Shown: positions 16,405 through 25,351, counted from the first letter of the stretch. The stretch is DNA of 64,000 nucleotides from an uncultured Bacteroides sp. (GCA_949292025.1 CASEYC010000072.1:1-64000); one strand, 5' to 3'. The notes: generated by a model from the letters alone, not told the origin. Translations and numbers: made by a program.

Positions 16405-17376
16405 ATGAAATATATGCGTAAGACTATTTTTTCTTGGATAAACATCTTTATCGGATGCACCATCATGGCGGCGGGATTCGTGTTCTTCATCAATCCCTAT
16501 AACTTGGTGCCCGGCGGCGTGTATGGCGCCAGCATTGTGTTGCACAACTTGTTTCCTTCCATCCAGGTGGGTACGTTCGGCTATATGTTCGACATCCCGT
16601 TGCTCATCCTGTCCGTGGTGTTATTAGGCTCCAAGTTGGGCGGGCGCACCATAGCCGCAGCCTTGACCACGCCGTTGATTATGAACGTCATTTCCGCTTT
16701 GTCCTATCCGTCGGAAGAGGCTCTGCACGCGCTGGATCCTTCGCAGTTGCTGGGCGGCGCGTTCGACATGACGGACCATCTGATGCTGACCACCATCATC
16801 GGCGCGGCGGTCATTGGCATTGGTCAGGGCATTGTGGTGCGCAACCAGGCCACCACGGGCGGCACGGACATCGTGGCAATGATTCTCCAGAAGTATGCGC
16901 ATTTCCGTTTTTCCAACGCCATCCTGTTGGTGGACGGGCTTGTGGTGCTTTTCGGCCTGCTGGTCATTGGCTTCGGCGTGGGCGGCGCGGAAGATGTCTC
17001 GCAGCCTTCGTGGCACCTGTCGTTCTATTCGCTCATCGCTATTTTCGTCTGCTCCCGCGTCCTGGCGCGCGTCATCAACGGCGAGAAGAATGACAAGCTC
17101 ATCTTTGTCATCAGCAACAAGAAGCTGACCGATTTGCACCATTATATCATCCAAGACATGGACCGCACAGCCACTTGCATCAAGAGCAGCGGACTCTATA
17201 CGAAGGAAGACAAGGAAATGCTGTTCCTTGTGGTAAGTTACAAGGAAGTGGCTGGCCTGAAAACAAAAATCAAGGAAGCCGATCCTAACGCCTTTGTGGT
17301 GGTGACGGACGCTTACGACACCTTCGGCGAGGGCTGGAAGGAGTTGCCGTCGAAGAACGAGGTGCAGCCGGAGTAA
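16405..17376 (+). CDS. YitT family membrane protein, second copy
   Basis: This 323-residue paralogue of the protein at 10318 has the transmembrane YitT domain (NQATTGGTDIVAMIL matches the family GGTDI signature) and a C-terminal DUF2179 domain (CIKSSGLYTKEDKEMLFLVV). The transported substrate is unknown. The start at 16405 is set by the promoter at 16387; the long upstream frame overlaps the Ada-like gene and is discarded. It has its own promoter and does not depend on the repair operon. Confidence 0.9.
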   Translation: MKYMRKTIFSWINIFIGCTIMAAGFVFFINPYNLVPGGVYGASIVLHNLFPSIQVGTFGYMFDIPLLILSVVLLGSKLGGRTIAAALTTPLIMNVISALSYPSEEALHALDPSQLLGGAFDMTDHLMLTTIIGAAVIGIGQGIVVRNQATTGGTDIVAMILQKYAHFRFSNAILLVDGLVVLFGLLVIGFGVGGAEDVSQPSWHLSFYSLIAIFVCSRVLARVINGEKNDKLIFVISNKKLTDLHHYIIQDMDRTATCIKSSGLYTKEDKEMLFLVVSYKEVAGLKTKIKEADPNAFVVVTDAYDTFGEGWKELPSKNEVQPE

Positions 17377-17401
17377 GGTTATTTATAAGATAAATGAAGG
17401 A

Positions 17402-17456
17402 AATTGCACTATGAACGTGCAGAAATCAGCCAATTTCTGCACGTCCGTGGTGCAAT
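17402..17456. terminator. Long two-step palindrome between yitT and an ATPase gene
   Basis: Inner arms ACGTGCAGAAAT and ATTTCTGCACGT are perfect; outer ATTGCAC and GTGCAAT pair as well. A short T-run follows, so it can end the yitT transcript. It also abuts the TATATTTG box at 17462-17469 and could act as an operator for the next gene. Confidence 0.6.
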
Positions 17457-17461
17457 TTTCG

Positions 17462-17469
17462 TATATTTG
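17462..17469 (+). promoter_or_regulatory. -7 box TATATTTG of the DUF4143 ATPase gene
   Basis: An exact consensus match 24 bp before the ATG and 5 bp after the palindrome. Confidence 0.55.
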
Positions 17470-17492
17470 CAGGGAAAAGCAATGCAAAGGAT

Positions 17493-18662
17493 ATGGAAAG
17501 ACTATTGGCAAACTTCGGCAGATTGTTGAAACAGGTAAATACGGACTTCACCCGGTATAAGTATGATGAAATCAAGTGGGATAGCCGTATGCTGGGCTTG
17601 GTAGGACCGCGTGGAGTGGGGAAGACCACGCTTTTCCTGCAATACATCAAGAAGAATCTTTCCGTGAAGGATACATTGTATGTCTCGGCAGACAATATCT
17701 ATTTCTCAGATCATACGCTGATAGATTTGGCGGATGATTTCAGCAAGCAGGGCGGTCGCCATCTGTTCATAGACGAAATCCACAAGTATGCCAGTTGGTC
17801 GGTGGAGTTGAAGCAAATGTATGATTCCTATCCCGACATGCAGGTGTTTTTTACGGGTTCTTCCGTGTTGGACATTTACCGGGGAATGGCCGACCTCAGT
17901 CGTCGTGCGCCGGTTTACGAGATGCAGGGGTTGTCCTTTCGGGAATATCTTTATTTGTTTCACGGCATTGAATCGCCTGTTTATACTCTTGAGGAGATTG
18001 TGGAGCAGAAAGCCGACATTCCCGGTGTCAATCATCCGTTGCCTTTGTTTGCCGACTATCTGAAACGGGGGTATTATCCTTTCAGCCGAGATGCCGATTT
18101 TTACACGGAATTGCAGCAGGTCATCAATCAAACGATGGAGGTGGACATACCGCAATATGCCGGAATGAATGTGTCCACGGGGCGCAAGTTGAAGCAACTG
18201 CTGATGGTCATCGCCCGCAGTGTGCCCTTCAAGCCGGTGATGCAGAAGTTGGCGGACTTGACCGGGGTTAGCCGCAATTATCTGGCCGATTACCTGTTTT
18301 ATATCGAGCGGGCAGGTATGATTGCCCAACTTCGCGATGAAACCGGAGGATTGCGCGGCTTGGGTAAAGTGGAGAAACTGTACTTGGACAATACGAACTT
18401 GGTTTACGTCTTGGGACAGGAAAATTCCAATGTGGGGAATGTGCGGGAAACCTTCTTCCTGAACCAGATGCGCGTGCGTCAGGAGGTCATAGCTTCGCGG
18501 ATGGCGGATTTCAGCATAGGCGGCTATACTTTTGAGATAGGCGGCAAGAAGAAAGGACAAAAACAATTGGCCGGTGCAGGGCAGGGCTTCGTGGTGAAGG
18601 ATGACATAGAAACAGGTTATGGCAATGTGATACCATTGTGGGCTTTTGGCTTGAATTATTAA
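17493..18662 (+). CDS. AAA ATPase with DUF4143 domain
   Basis: This 389-residue protein has an N-terminal AAA_14 ATPase domain with Walker A GPRGVGKTTLF (about 31-41) and Walker B HLFIDEIHKY. Arginine-finger-like LSRRAPVYEMQGLSFREYL follows. The C-terminal part (about 210-380) resembles DUF4143, with the ending seen in homologues that carry a restriction-like fold (FEIGGKKKGQKQL). These ATPases are widespread, often mobile, and of unknown role. It is convergent with the DUF4294 gene, 10 bp away. Confidence 0.85.
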   Translation: MERLLANFGRLLKQVNTDFTRYKYDEIKWDSRMLGLVGPRGVGKTTLFLQYIKKNLSVKDTLYVSADNIYFSDHTLIDLADDFSKQGGRHLFIDEIHKYASWSVELKQMYDSYPDMQVFFTGSSVLDIYRGMADLSRRAPVYEMQGLSFREYLYLFHGIESPVYTLEEIVEQKADIPGVNHPLPLFADYLKRGYYPFSRDADFYTELQQVINQTMEVDIPQYAGMNVSTGRKLKQLLMVIARSVPFKPVMQKLADLTGVSRNYLADYLFYIERAGMIAQLRDETGGLRGLGKVEKLYLDNTNLVYVLGQENSNVGNVRETFFLNQMRVRQEVIASRMADFSIGGYTFEIGGKKKGQKQLAGAGQGFVVKDDIETGYGNVIPLWAFGLNY

Positions 18663-18672
18663 CAGGGGCTGT

Positions 18673-19278
18673 TCATAACTGTCCGTTTTCCACCATCTGA
18701 ACTACCCGTTCCGTCATGGCGTCTTCCCCTTCCGGGTCATACTCCTTCTTCAGGCTGGCACCGAAAAGGGCGGCGAAGGCTTGGTAGAAACCCGCACGGA
18801 AGGGACCGAGAAAGGCTTTCACCAGTTCGTAGCCCGTGGAGTTGGTTTGGCGGTCCACTAACTTGATGAGCAGTTTGCCTTGCGAGAAAGTCAGCTTCTT
18901 CATCCGTGGCGTATATTGCTCCTTGATGCTTTTTTCCACGGCTTTCAGGTGTTGCTGGCGGGCTTTGTCGTCGGGCAGGGTCATCAGGTATTCGTAGGTT
19001 TCGATGATGGCGCGTTGCACCTCGTTGGCAATGGGCAACACCTTCTTGACGTCGCGCACCAGCTTGTTGTAGCGGCGCACTTGGCGGTTATTCTTGAATT
19101 GCAGCGGCTTATAGATATAGACGGCAGGGAAGGAAACGGAGGGGATGGTGTCGCCTTCGTACACGCACATGCGGGTCAAGTAGGATTGTTGCGGCGTGTT
19201 CGCTTCCGGTTGTTGGGCGAAGCATTTCAATCCTATGAGCAGAAACAGGGGCACTATGAATCTGGTAAGTTTGTGCAT
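18673..19278 (-). CDS. DUF4294 family exported protein
   Basis: This 201-residue protein has a signal peptide (LFLLIGLKCFAQ) and the DUF4294-type segment YIYKPLQFKNNRQVRRYNKL, found in Bacteroidota envelope proteins of unknown function. ATG 19278 is used because a TACATTTG box at 19286-19293 lies immediately upstream; the longer frame to 19410 crosses that promoter. It probably resides in the periplasm. Confidence 0.8.
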   Translation of the reverse strand: MHKLTRFIVPLFLLIGLKCFAQQPEANTPQQSYLTRMCVYEGDTIPSVSFPAVYIYKPLQFKNNRQVRRYNKLVRDVKKVLPIANEVQRAIIETYEYLMTLPDDKARQQHLKAVEKSIKEQYTPRMKKLTFSQGKLLIKLVDRQTNSTGYELVKAFLGPFRAGFYQAFAALFGASLKKEYDPEGEDAMTERVVQMVENGQL

Positions 19279-19285
19279 GACGTGG

Positions 19286-19293
19286 CAAATGTA
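19286..19293 (-). promoter_or_regulatory. -7 box TACATTTG of the DUF4294 gene
   Basis: An exact consensus match that decides for ATG 19278. Confidence 0.55.
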
Positions 19294-19452
19294 CGGTATT
19301 TCGGGGAATAATCCTGCACGACTTGTCTTTATTTTAGATTCCCTATATATAGTTAGCTGATAGTGGGGATGTCGTCCGGCTGAAATCCCGAAAAGTGGGT
19401 ATTTCGGCATAGGGAATAAAGTCTTTACTTTGCAGTCAGCAATTTATAACGT

Positions 19453-19962
19453 ATGATTACAATGAAGAAGATTGGTATTTTCTATGGCTCCAGCACCGGG
19501 ACGTGCGAGGACTTGGCTAACCGCATAGCCGATAAATTGGGAGTGTCCGCACAGGACGTGCATAGCGCCGACAAGCTGACGGAGGCTATGGTGAAAGAAT
19601 ATGAAGTGTTGATATTGGGTAGCTCTACGTGGGGTGCCGGCGACTTGCAGGATGATTGGTACGACGGCGTGAAGGTGCTGAAGGCAGCCGGTTTGTCCGG
19701 CAAGCTGGTGGCCCTGTTCGGCTGTGGCGATTCGGAATCCTATTGCGATACCTTCTGCGATGCCATTGGAGTGTTGTACGAAGATTTGCAGGGTACGGGT
19801 TGCACTTTTATCGGCAATCGGGTGAGCACGGACGGTTATTCTTATTCTTCTTCCATTTCGGTAGTGGACGGTTGCTTTGTAGGCTTGGCTTTGGACGAAG
19901 TGAACGAAAGCGACAAGACCGATGGGCGCATCAATGCCTGGGTGGCCGATCTCCAGGTATGA
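19453..19962 (+). CDS. fldA: Flavodoxin
   Basis: This 169-residue FMN electron carrier has the phosphate-binding loop GSSTGTCEDLANRI at residues 11-24, the WGAGDLQDDW segment and GCGDSESYCDTFCDA near the flavin ring, as in long-chain flavodoxins. It would act in the cytoplasm with pyruvate:ferredoxin/flavodoxin oxidoreductase or similar partners. A second ATG at 19462 is also possible. A TTACTTTG sequence upstream is a weak promoter match. Confidence 0.95.
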   Translation: MITMKKIGIFYGSSTGTCEDLANRIADKLGVSAQDVHSADKLTEAMVKEYEVLILGSSTWGAGDLQDDWYDGVKVLKAAGLSGKLVALFGCGDSESYCDTFCDAIGVLYEDLQGTGCTFIGNRVSTDGYSYSSSISVVDGCFVGLALDEVNESDKTDGRINAWVADLQV

Positions 19963-20035
19963 TATCTGTGCCCAGTGCAAGCGGTATTGCAGGCGGAAAG
20001 GACTTTCTTAGCTTGTGCTGCCGGACTTTAGAAAT

Positions 20036-20073
20036 GGCGCGGATTCCATGGGATATTTCTGTGGAATCCGCGC
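20036..20073. terminator. Hairpin terminator with GCGCGGATT arms
   Basis: Perfect 12-bp arms GCGCGGATTCCA (20037-20048) and TGGAATCCGCGC (20062-20073) lie between convergent genes. The first 10 bases equal the end of the GCGGATT-family repeats at 3150 and 59121, so it may be a short relative, or the match may be chance. Confidence 0.6.
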
Positions 20074-20078
20074 TACCT

Positions 20079-21809
20079 TTATAATTTCCAACCTGCTGTT
20101 TCTTCCTGAATCTGCCAAAGGCGGGCATAGAGTCCGTCGTGTTCCATTAGTTCCTTGTGGGTGCCTTGTTCCGTTATGCAGCCTTCGTTGAGAACGACGA
20201 TGTGGTCGGCGTTCATAATGGTTTTCAGGCGATGGGCGATGACAATGACTGTTCGTCCTTGGATGAGGGTATCAATGGCTTTTTGTACTTCCACCTCGTT
20301 TTCCGGGTCGAGTGAGGCGGTGGCTTCATCCAGCAAAATGATAGGCGCTTCCTTCAGGATGGCACGGGCAATGGAAAGACGTTGTTTTTCACCGCCGGAT
20401 AATGTGCATCCGCCTTCGCCCACTATAGTGTCATAACCGTGAGGCAATCGCATAATGAAGTCTTGGCAACAAGCGCGGCGGGCGGCTTCTTCAATCTCGG
20501 CATCCGTGGCATCATTGCGCCCGAAGCGGATGTTGTTTCGTATCGTGTCCTGAAAGAGGTAGACATCCTGGAAGACCATCGAGACCCGTTGCATCAGGCT
20601 TTCCGGTTCTATCTCGTTCATTGGGATGCCGTCAAGGCAGATGCGACCTTGTTGAGGGTCGTAGAAACGGGCACAGAGTTTCATCAGCGTGCTCTTGCCG
20701 CTGCCCGATGGACCTACCAAGGCGGTCAAGCTGTTTTTGCGCAAGGTGAGAGAGACATTATGCAGTACCGTCTTGTCTTGGTAGGCAAAGGAGACGTTTT
20801 CCAACGTAATGTCTCCGTCAGCCGGAGCTTGGCGTTTTCCGGTCATTTCCGGTTCGTTCATTAGCGAAAGGATGCGTCCGCCGGCCATGGAGAAGTAACG
20901 GAATTCGGTAAAGTTGGTCAGGGCAGATGTCAGCGGGTCGAATACACGTGAACCGACAATCAGGAATAATACGAACGTCATCAGCGATAATTCACCACCT
21001 AACAGGAGATACGTGCCGCAAAGCACCATCAGCGTCAGCCCGGCGCGTAGCAATGTGATGGAAAGTAGGACAAACGGCCCCAACAAGGCTTCCTGACGGA
21101 TGCATGCACGGCGCAATCCGGCAAAAGCGTCACGCAGGCGGACGAAACGGTCGCCCAGCAAGTTATAGGCTTTCATCACGCGGATGCCTTGCAGGTATTC
21201 TTCCAATCGGTTGCCCGCTTCAATCTTGGCGGCGATTTGTCCTCCGCTCAGTTTGTGTTGTACGCCGGTACTGGCCCACAAGATCAGCATGGCCAATGGC
21301 AAGGCGGCAAACATCGCGACAGCCATCCGCCAATCCATCCAGAGCAGCGAAAGAAAGGCCAGTAAGGGCATGACCAACGCGCCCATCAATTGAGGCAGAT
21401 GGTGGGAAATGCCCGTCTCTGCCATGGTGAAGTCAGTGATGAGCATGGAAGAGAGGTCTCCCGGGTCACGCCGCGAAAGAAAGCCAAGTGACAGTTTCCG
21501 CAGATGTTCGCCCAACGCCACGCGCCCCGAAGCACTCATTTCATAGGCACCACGGAAATTGGCCCGGTAAGAAGCGCGTTCGGCCAAGGCCATTACTATC
21601 ATATATAAAATAAGGATGCCGAAAAGATACCAAAGCCGTTCGGTGTCGAGCGGCGTGCCGCTTCCGTTAAAGGTTTGAAAGAGGATGCGAACCACCTCGA
21701 TGGAGAGGCAGAAGGGGACGATGTTCACCAAGTTGGCCAGCATCGTGTAGCCGACGGGCTTATTCAGACGCTCCGTGTGGCCGATGGTTATGTTTTTTAT
21801 TGCGTTCAT
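20079..21809 (-). CDS. ABC exporter half-transporter (permease + ATPase), second of a pair
   Basis: This 576-residue protein has an N-terminal six-helix permease and a C-terminal ATPase with Walker A GPSGSGKSTLMKL, signature LSGGEKQRLSIARA and Walker B with D-loop LLDEATASLDPENE. The start is ATG 21809 (MNAIKNITIGHTERL), 13 bp after the upstream ABC gene stops; the longer frame overlaps that gene. The two probably form a heterodimeric exporter in the inner membrane, as siderophore-type IrtAB/YbtPQ pairs do. The substrate is unknown. Confidence 0.9.
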   Translation of the reverse strand: MNAIKNITIGHTERLNKPVGYTMLANLVNIVPFCLSIEVVRILFQTFNGSGTPLDTERLWYLFGILILYMIVMALAERASYRANFRGAYEMSASGRVALGEHLRKLSLGFLSRRDPGDLSSMLITDFTMAETGISHHLPQLMGALVMPLLAFLSLLWMDWRMAVAMFAALPLAMLILWASTGVQHKLSGGQIAAKIEAGNRLEEYLQGIRVMKAYNLLGDRFVRLRDAFAGLRRACIRQEALLGPFVLLSITLLRAGLTLMVLCGTYLLLGGELSLMTFVLFLIVGSRVFDPLTSALTNFTEFRYFSMAGGRILSLMNEPEMTGKRQAPADGDITLENVSFAYQDKTVLHNVSLTLRKNSLTALVGPSGSGKSTLMKLCARFYDPQQGRICLDGIPMNEIEPESLMQRVSMVFQDVYLFQDTIRNNIRFGRNDATDAEIEEAARRACCQDFIMRLPHGYDTIVGEGGCTLSGGEKQRLSIARAILKEAPIILLDEATASLDPENEVEVQKAIDTLIQGRTVIVIAHRLKTIMNADHIVVLNEGCITEQGTHKELMEHDGLYARLWQIQEETAGWKL

Positions 21810-21822
21810 AATCGTGTATTTT

Positions 21823-23622
21823 TTAGTTTTCAAGTTTCCATTGGTGGGCGCTGGTGTAGGCGTCCCACATCTTTTTATATGTACCTTCTGTGGTTGCCAA
21901 AGTTTCGTGTTGGCCACATTGCACCACGCGCCCTTCCTTCAACACGACAATTTGGTCTGCCGAGATGATGGACGAGAGGCGATGGGCAATGACAATGACC
22001 GTCTTCCCCCGGATGAGCGATTGCAGGGCTTGCTGCATTTTGTGTTCGTTTTCTGCATCGGCAAAGGCAGTGGCTTCATCCAGCACCAGGATAGGGGCAT
22101 TTTTCAGGATGGCGCGTGCCACGCAGACCCGTTGCGCCTCGCCTCCGGAGAGGTAGACGCCACGGTCACCGATGCGGGTGTCGTAGCCTTGGGGCAGACG
22201 TGTGATGAAGTCGTGGCATTGGGCGGCATGGGCGGCGGCTTCCACTTGTTGGCGGGTGGCGTGGGGCGAACCTACGGCAATGTTCTCATAGAGCGTGTCG
22301 TAGAACAGGAAAGTGTCTTGGAAGACAAACGATACCAGTTCCATCAGCTTCTCCGTGCCGATGTCGCGGATGGAGATGCCGCCAATGCGTATCTCTCCCT
22401 GCGTCACGTCCCAGAAACGGGGAATGAGGTTGGCCACTGTGCTTTTGCCACTGCCCGATGGGCCGACCAAGGCGGTGATTTGTCCTTGCGGGGCTGTGAA
22501 CGAAACCTCGTGCAAGGCTTCTGTACGTGTCTGTTGTTCGGTATTCTCGTAGGCGAAGGTGACGTGGCTGAACTCAATGTCGTAGTTTACGGGTGTTTGC
22601 GGGTGGCCGGGTTCAGATACGGGCTTGTATTCCAAGATGTGGTCGATGCGCTGTACGCCTTCGTCAATCTCCCTTGTGCCTCCACCCAGGAACATCAGTT
22701 TGTAAACAGGAGAAGCCACTCCGGGTCCCATTACGATGAAAAACAACCATACCGTGGCTGCGGCCAGGCTCTCTTCGTTGCCTTGCATCAGCAGGATGCC
22801 CGCAGGCAGGAGGAAAGTCACCATCGAATTGAGCAGCACGGCGAAGGCTATCATGCCATTCTGGTAGGTGTCGCAACATTTCAGGGCGAAGGTTTTGTAG
22901 GCTTCAATCTCGGCGTTGAACCGGCGGAACGACCGCACGCTTTGTCCGAATATCTTCACCACAGGCATCCCACGCACATATTGCACGGCTGAGGCGCTCA
23001 TCCGTTCTTGCGCGTCAAAGTAGGTGTGGGTAAATTCACGCGCTTTCTTCCCCATGAAGTTGGAGAATTGCAGGAAGAGGCTTGCCAGGATGACAACCAG
23101 GCAGACCAAGGCCATCCATCCGTCCAAGGTAAAGAATAGAAGGAACATGACCACGACCGTGGCCACGACGTTTACCAAGTCCGGAATGGTGTGGGCGATG
23201 AAGGTTTCTATCTTTTCAATGTTCTGTTCCATTGTCTTCTTGATGGCGCCGGTGGAAGTGTTGGTCAGATACCCCAAAGGCAATCGACCGATGTGTTCAG
23301 ACAAACGCACGCGCAATCCATAAAGGATGCGGAAGGCCGCCACGTGCGATGCCATCAGTGCGGCATAGAGCAATACTAATCCTCCCATCAGTCCGATGAA
23401 GGCTGTCCATCCCCAGCGAATCATCCCGGCTCCGTCCGCCGTTTGTGGATTGCCTCCATTTGCCAACAATTCACGCAGGATTTCATAGACCGCCCAGTAG
23501 GGCATCAACATGCACACGGCACTTCCTGCCGACAGCAGGCCAGCTACGAACAGCAGGCCTTTCTTTTGTCCCGCTATCTCCATCAGGCGGGACAAGCCTT
23601 GTTTCTTCTTTTTCTGTTTCAT
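21823..23622 (-). CDS. ABC exporter half-transporter, first of a pair
   Basis: This 599-residue permease-ATPase has Walker A GPSGSGKSTVANL, signature LSGGEAQRVCVARA and a Walker B/D-loop LDEATAFADAENE. The FAD-E form of the D-loop, in place of SALD or SLD, is one I associate with the IrtA/YbtP-like group. It is separated from the methyltransferase gene upstream by a 131-bp gap that holds a palindromic repeat array. Substrate unknown. Confidence 0.9.
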   Translation of the reverse strand: MKQKKKKQGLSRLMEIAGQKKGLLFVAGLLSAGSAVCMLMPYWAVYEILRELLANGGNPQTADGAGMIRWGWTAFIGLMGGLVLLYAALMASHVAAFRILYGLRVRLSEHIGRLPLGYLTNTSTGAIKKTMEQNIEKIETFIAHTIPDLVNVVATVVVMFLLFFTLDGWMALVCLVVILASLFLQFSNFMGKKAREFTHTYFDAQERMSASAVQYVRGMPVVKIFGQSVRSFRRFNAEIEAYKTFALKCCDTYQNGMIAFAVLLNSMVTFLLPAGILLMQGNEESLAAATVWLFFIVMGPGVASPVYKLMFLGGGTREIDEGVQRIDHILEYKPVSEPGHPQTPVNYDIEFSHVTFAYENTEQQTRTEALHEVSFTAPQGQITALVGPSGSGKSTVANLIPRFWDVTQGEIRIGGISIRDIGTEKLMELVSFVFQDTFLFYDTLYENIAVGSPHATRQQVEAAAHAAQCHDFITRLPQGYDTRIGDRGVYLSGGEAQRVCVARAILKNAPILVLDEATAFADAENEHKMQQALQSLIRGKTVIVIAHRLSSIISADQIVVLKEGRVVQCGQHETLATTEGTYKKMWDAYTSAHQWKLEN

Positions 23623-23653
23623 TCTCGTTATTGTTTGATGTTATCATGCTGTT

Positions 23654-23742
23654 CAGTCCTTGCAGCCGAGGACTCCAGTCTTTCTAATACAAGGACTCCA
23701 GTCCTTCGCTTCAAGGATTACAGTCCTTGGCTGCAAGGACTG
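23654..23742. repeat. Array 1 of ~22-23 bp dyad repeats (AAGGACTCCAGTCCTT type)
   Basis: Outer arms CAGTCCTTGCAGCC (23654-23667) and GGCTGCAAGGACTG (23729-23742) are perfect inverted repeats. Between them lie three 16-bp dyads at 23668, 23691 and 23713, such as AAGGACTCCAGTCCTT. The whole would fold into a closed multi-arm structure in RNA or DNA. It lies inside the methyltransferase-ABC operon gap. Confidence 0.8.
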
Positions 23743-23753
23743 AGGACGGAAGA

Positions 23754-24587
23754 TTATCCATGCGCTTCCTTGCATATCTCATACCCCAGCAGCGAGCTGA
23801 AGCGATAGCAAAGCCAAGGCATCCGTCCCAGGATTTGCCCGAAGAAGAAGCCCCAACGCCGGCGGAAGAACTTCATGTAGTTGGCTTGGTCCAGCAGGTG
23901 CAGGGCGGGTTCCCATTGCTCCACCAGGTGTCCGTCGCTCAGGCCGGAGCGGATTTGCGCCTCGTGCTTGCGCAGGGAGTCCGGTTTGACGCCATGCTTG
24001 CTCATCATTGTCCCGCAGACATCAAACCAGATTTCCCCTCCGCCGAAGCGTGTGGCCACGTGGTGCAGGAAGCTGCGTACCTGCTTTTCGTAGAAATACA
24101 TCAGTACGCCTTCCACCACGAAGATGAAACTGGCTTCCGGATGCCGGACACGGAGGTCGTCCATCCAATCGGTTTCCAGCAAAGAGGCGGCGAGGTAAGG
24201 GTTTCCGGCCTGTTCGGGTATCAGTCGGCGGCGCAGGTCGATGACTTCGGGCAGGTCGAGGTCGTAGAAGGTCACGCCCGTGCCTTGCCCTATACGCTGG
24301 TAGCGCGTATCCAATCCGCAACCCACGTTGACTACTACGGGATGTACGTGGCTCCGGATGAAGCGGCACACGGCGTTGTCGAAATACCAGCCGCGCACCA
24401 CGCAGCCCGTTTCGCTCAGTTTGGCCCCGTCGAACCGGGAGTAGTCGTAATCCAGACTCTCGGCCAAGCGTTCCGCCGTGGGGTCGTAGAGGATGGGATG
24501 CTTGCGCCGGCTTTCCTTGGCCCGCATATAGAGCGGGATGAGCAACGTCTCGGCCACGATGCTCTGGAAGGGATGATTCTGTGTCAT
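23754..24587 (-). CDS. Class I SAM-dependent methyltransferase (leucine carboxyl methyltransferase-like)
   Basis: This 277-residue protein has the SAM-binding motif VVNVGCGLDTRYQR, the acidic loop FYDLDLPEVIDLRR and FVVEGVLMYF, the pattern of the LCMT/TcmP family that methylates carboxylates or small molecules. ATG 24587 is preferred; the TTG frame at 24614 adds nine residues. It is followed by the ABC exporter pair and preceded by a TetR gene, so it may modify what the exporter handles. Confidence 0.85.
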   Translation of the reverse strand: MTQNHPFQSIVAETLLIPLYMRAKESRRKHPILYDPTAERLAESLDYDYSRFDGAKLSETGCVVRGWYFDNAVCRFIRSHVHPVVVNVGCGLDTRYQRIGQGTGVTFYDLDLPEVIDLRRRLIPEQAGNPYLAASLLETDWMDDLRVRHPEASFIFVVEGVLMYFYEKQVRSFLHHVATRFGGGEIWFDVCGTMMSKHGVKPDSLRKHEAQIRSGLSDGHLVEQWEPALHLLDQANYMKFFRRRWGFFFGQILGRMPWLCYRFSSLLGYEICKEAHG

Positions 24588-24635
24588 AGTCGTATGTATA
24601 TGTTTAGTGAACAATAGTCCGTTTCGTTCATAAAA

Positions 24636-24666
24636 AAGGAGGAAACCTCCGTGAAGATTTCCTCCT
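24636..24666 (-). terminator. Terminator between tetR-type gene and methyltransferase gene
   Basis: Read on the minus strand, AGGAGGAAA and TTTCCTCCT pair and are followed by T6. The regulator transcript should end here, so the methyltransferase-ABC unit needs its own promoter in the roughly 45 bp that remain, or depends on read-through. Confidence 0.75.
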
Positions 24667-24712
24667 GATTTGCAGAAAGCTATGCTGTGATGTAGGATTA
24701 GGTCCGTTCATA

Positions 24713-25324
24713 TTATATCCGTGTGATGGCTTTCCAGCCTTCTATTTCAAACAGGATGTAGTCGTGCAGGATGTCTTCCATCTCTTGGCCGGAGATGGAG
24801 TGCATCAGCAGTTCTTCAAACAAGGTGAACATCCACACCGTGTGCAGGTGGATGAGGAAGTCGGACACGCGGGTATGGATGCCGGGATGGCGTGCCTGCA
24901 TCTGTGCGAACCAATCCTTCACCAGTTCTGTGGAGCGGTCGGTGAAGTCCTCGCGGAAACGCTCCAACGACGAGCCTTGCGCCCGGAAGAGCAGGAGGTT
25001 CAGCAGGTCGCGGTGCCGGTTGATGAGGCGGACATATTCGTCGATGCAACCGCGCAGGTAGGATTCGGACTTCATCAGCAGGATGTCCTCGCCGTGTGTC
25101 CCGTGGTGGCGTTGCAGCATGGTGTCGAAGGCGGTCAGCACGGGGCGCAGCAATTCGCGGAACAACTCGTCCTTGCCGGGGAAATAATGGTAAAGATTGC
25201 CTACGGCGATGCCTGCCTGGGCGGCCACCTCGCGCATGGAGGTCTTGGCATAGCCGTGGCGGGCGAAGAGTTGTCCGGCCACATTCAGAATCCGGTGTCG
25301 TATATTTCCTTTCAATACTTGCAT
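24713..25324 (-). CDS. TetR/AcrR family transcriptional regulator
   Basis: This 203-residue regulator has an N-terminal TetR helix-turn-helix (about 8-55; FARHGYAKTSMREVAAQAG and GNLYHYFPGKDELF). The C-terminal ligand domain is variable. It lies upstream of the methyltransferase and ABC exporter genes on the same strand and is the obvious candidate to control them in response to an exported small molecule. The promoter box is at 25344-25351. Confidence 0.93.
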   Translation of the reverse strand: MQVLKGNIRHRILNVAGQLFARHGYAKTSMREVAAQAGIAVGNLYHYFPGKDELFRELLRPVLTAFDTMLQRHHGTHGEDILLMKSESYLRGCIDEYVRLINRHRDLLNLLLFRAQGSSLERFREDFTDRSTELVKDWFAQMQARHPGIHTRVSDFLIHLHTVWMFTLFEELLMHSISGQEMEDILHDYILFEIEGWKAITRI

Positions 25325-25343
25325 CGCGTGTTTTTTTACGGGA

Positions 25344-25351
25344 CAAAGGTA
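25344..25351 (-). promoter_or_regulatory. -7 box TACCTTTG of the TetR-type gene
   Basis: An exact consensus match 19 bp before the ATG. Confidence 0.55.

Noticed and set aside
23654..23742. Possible tRNA-like gene
   Set aside because: The multi-arm fold lacks the T-loop sequence, the anticodon arm length and a CCA-type end.
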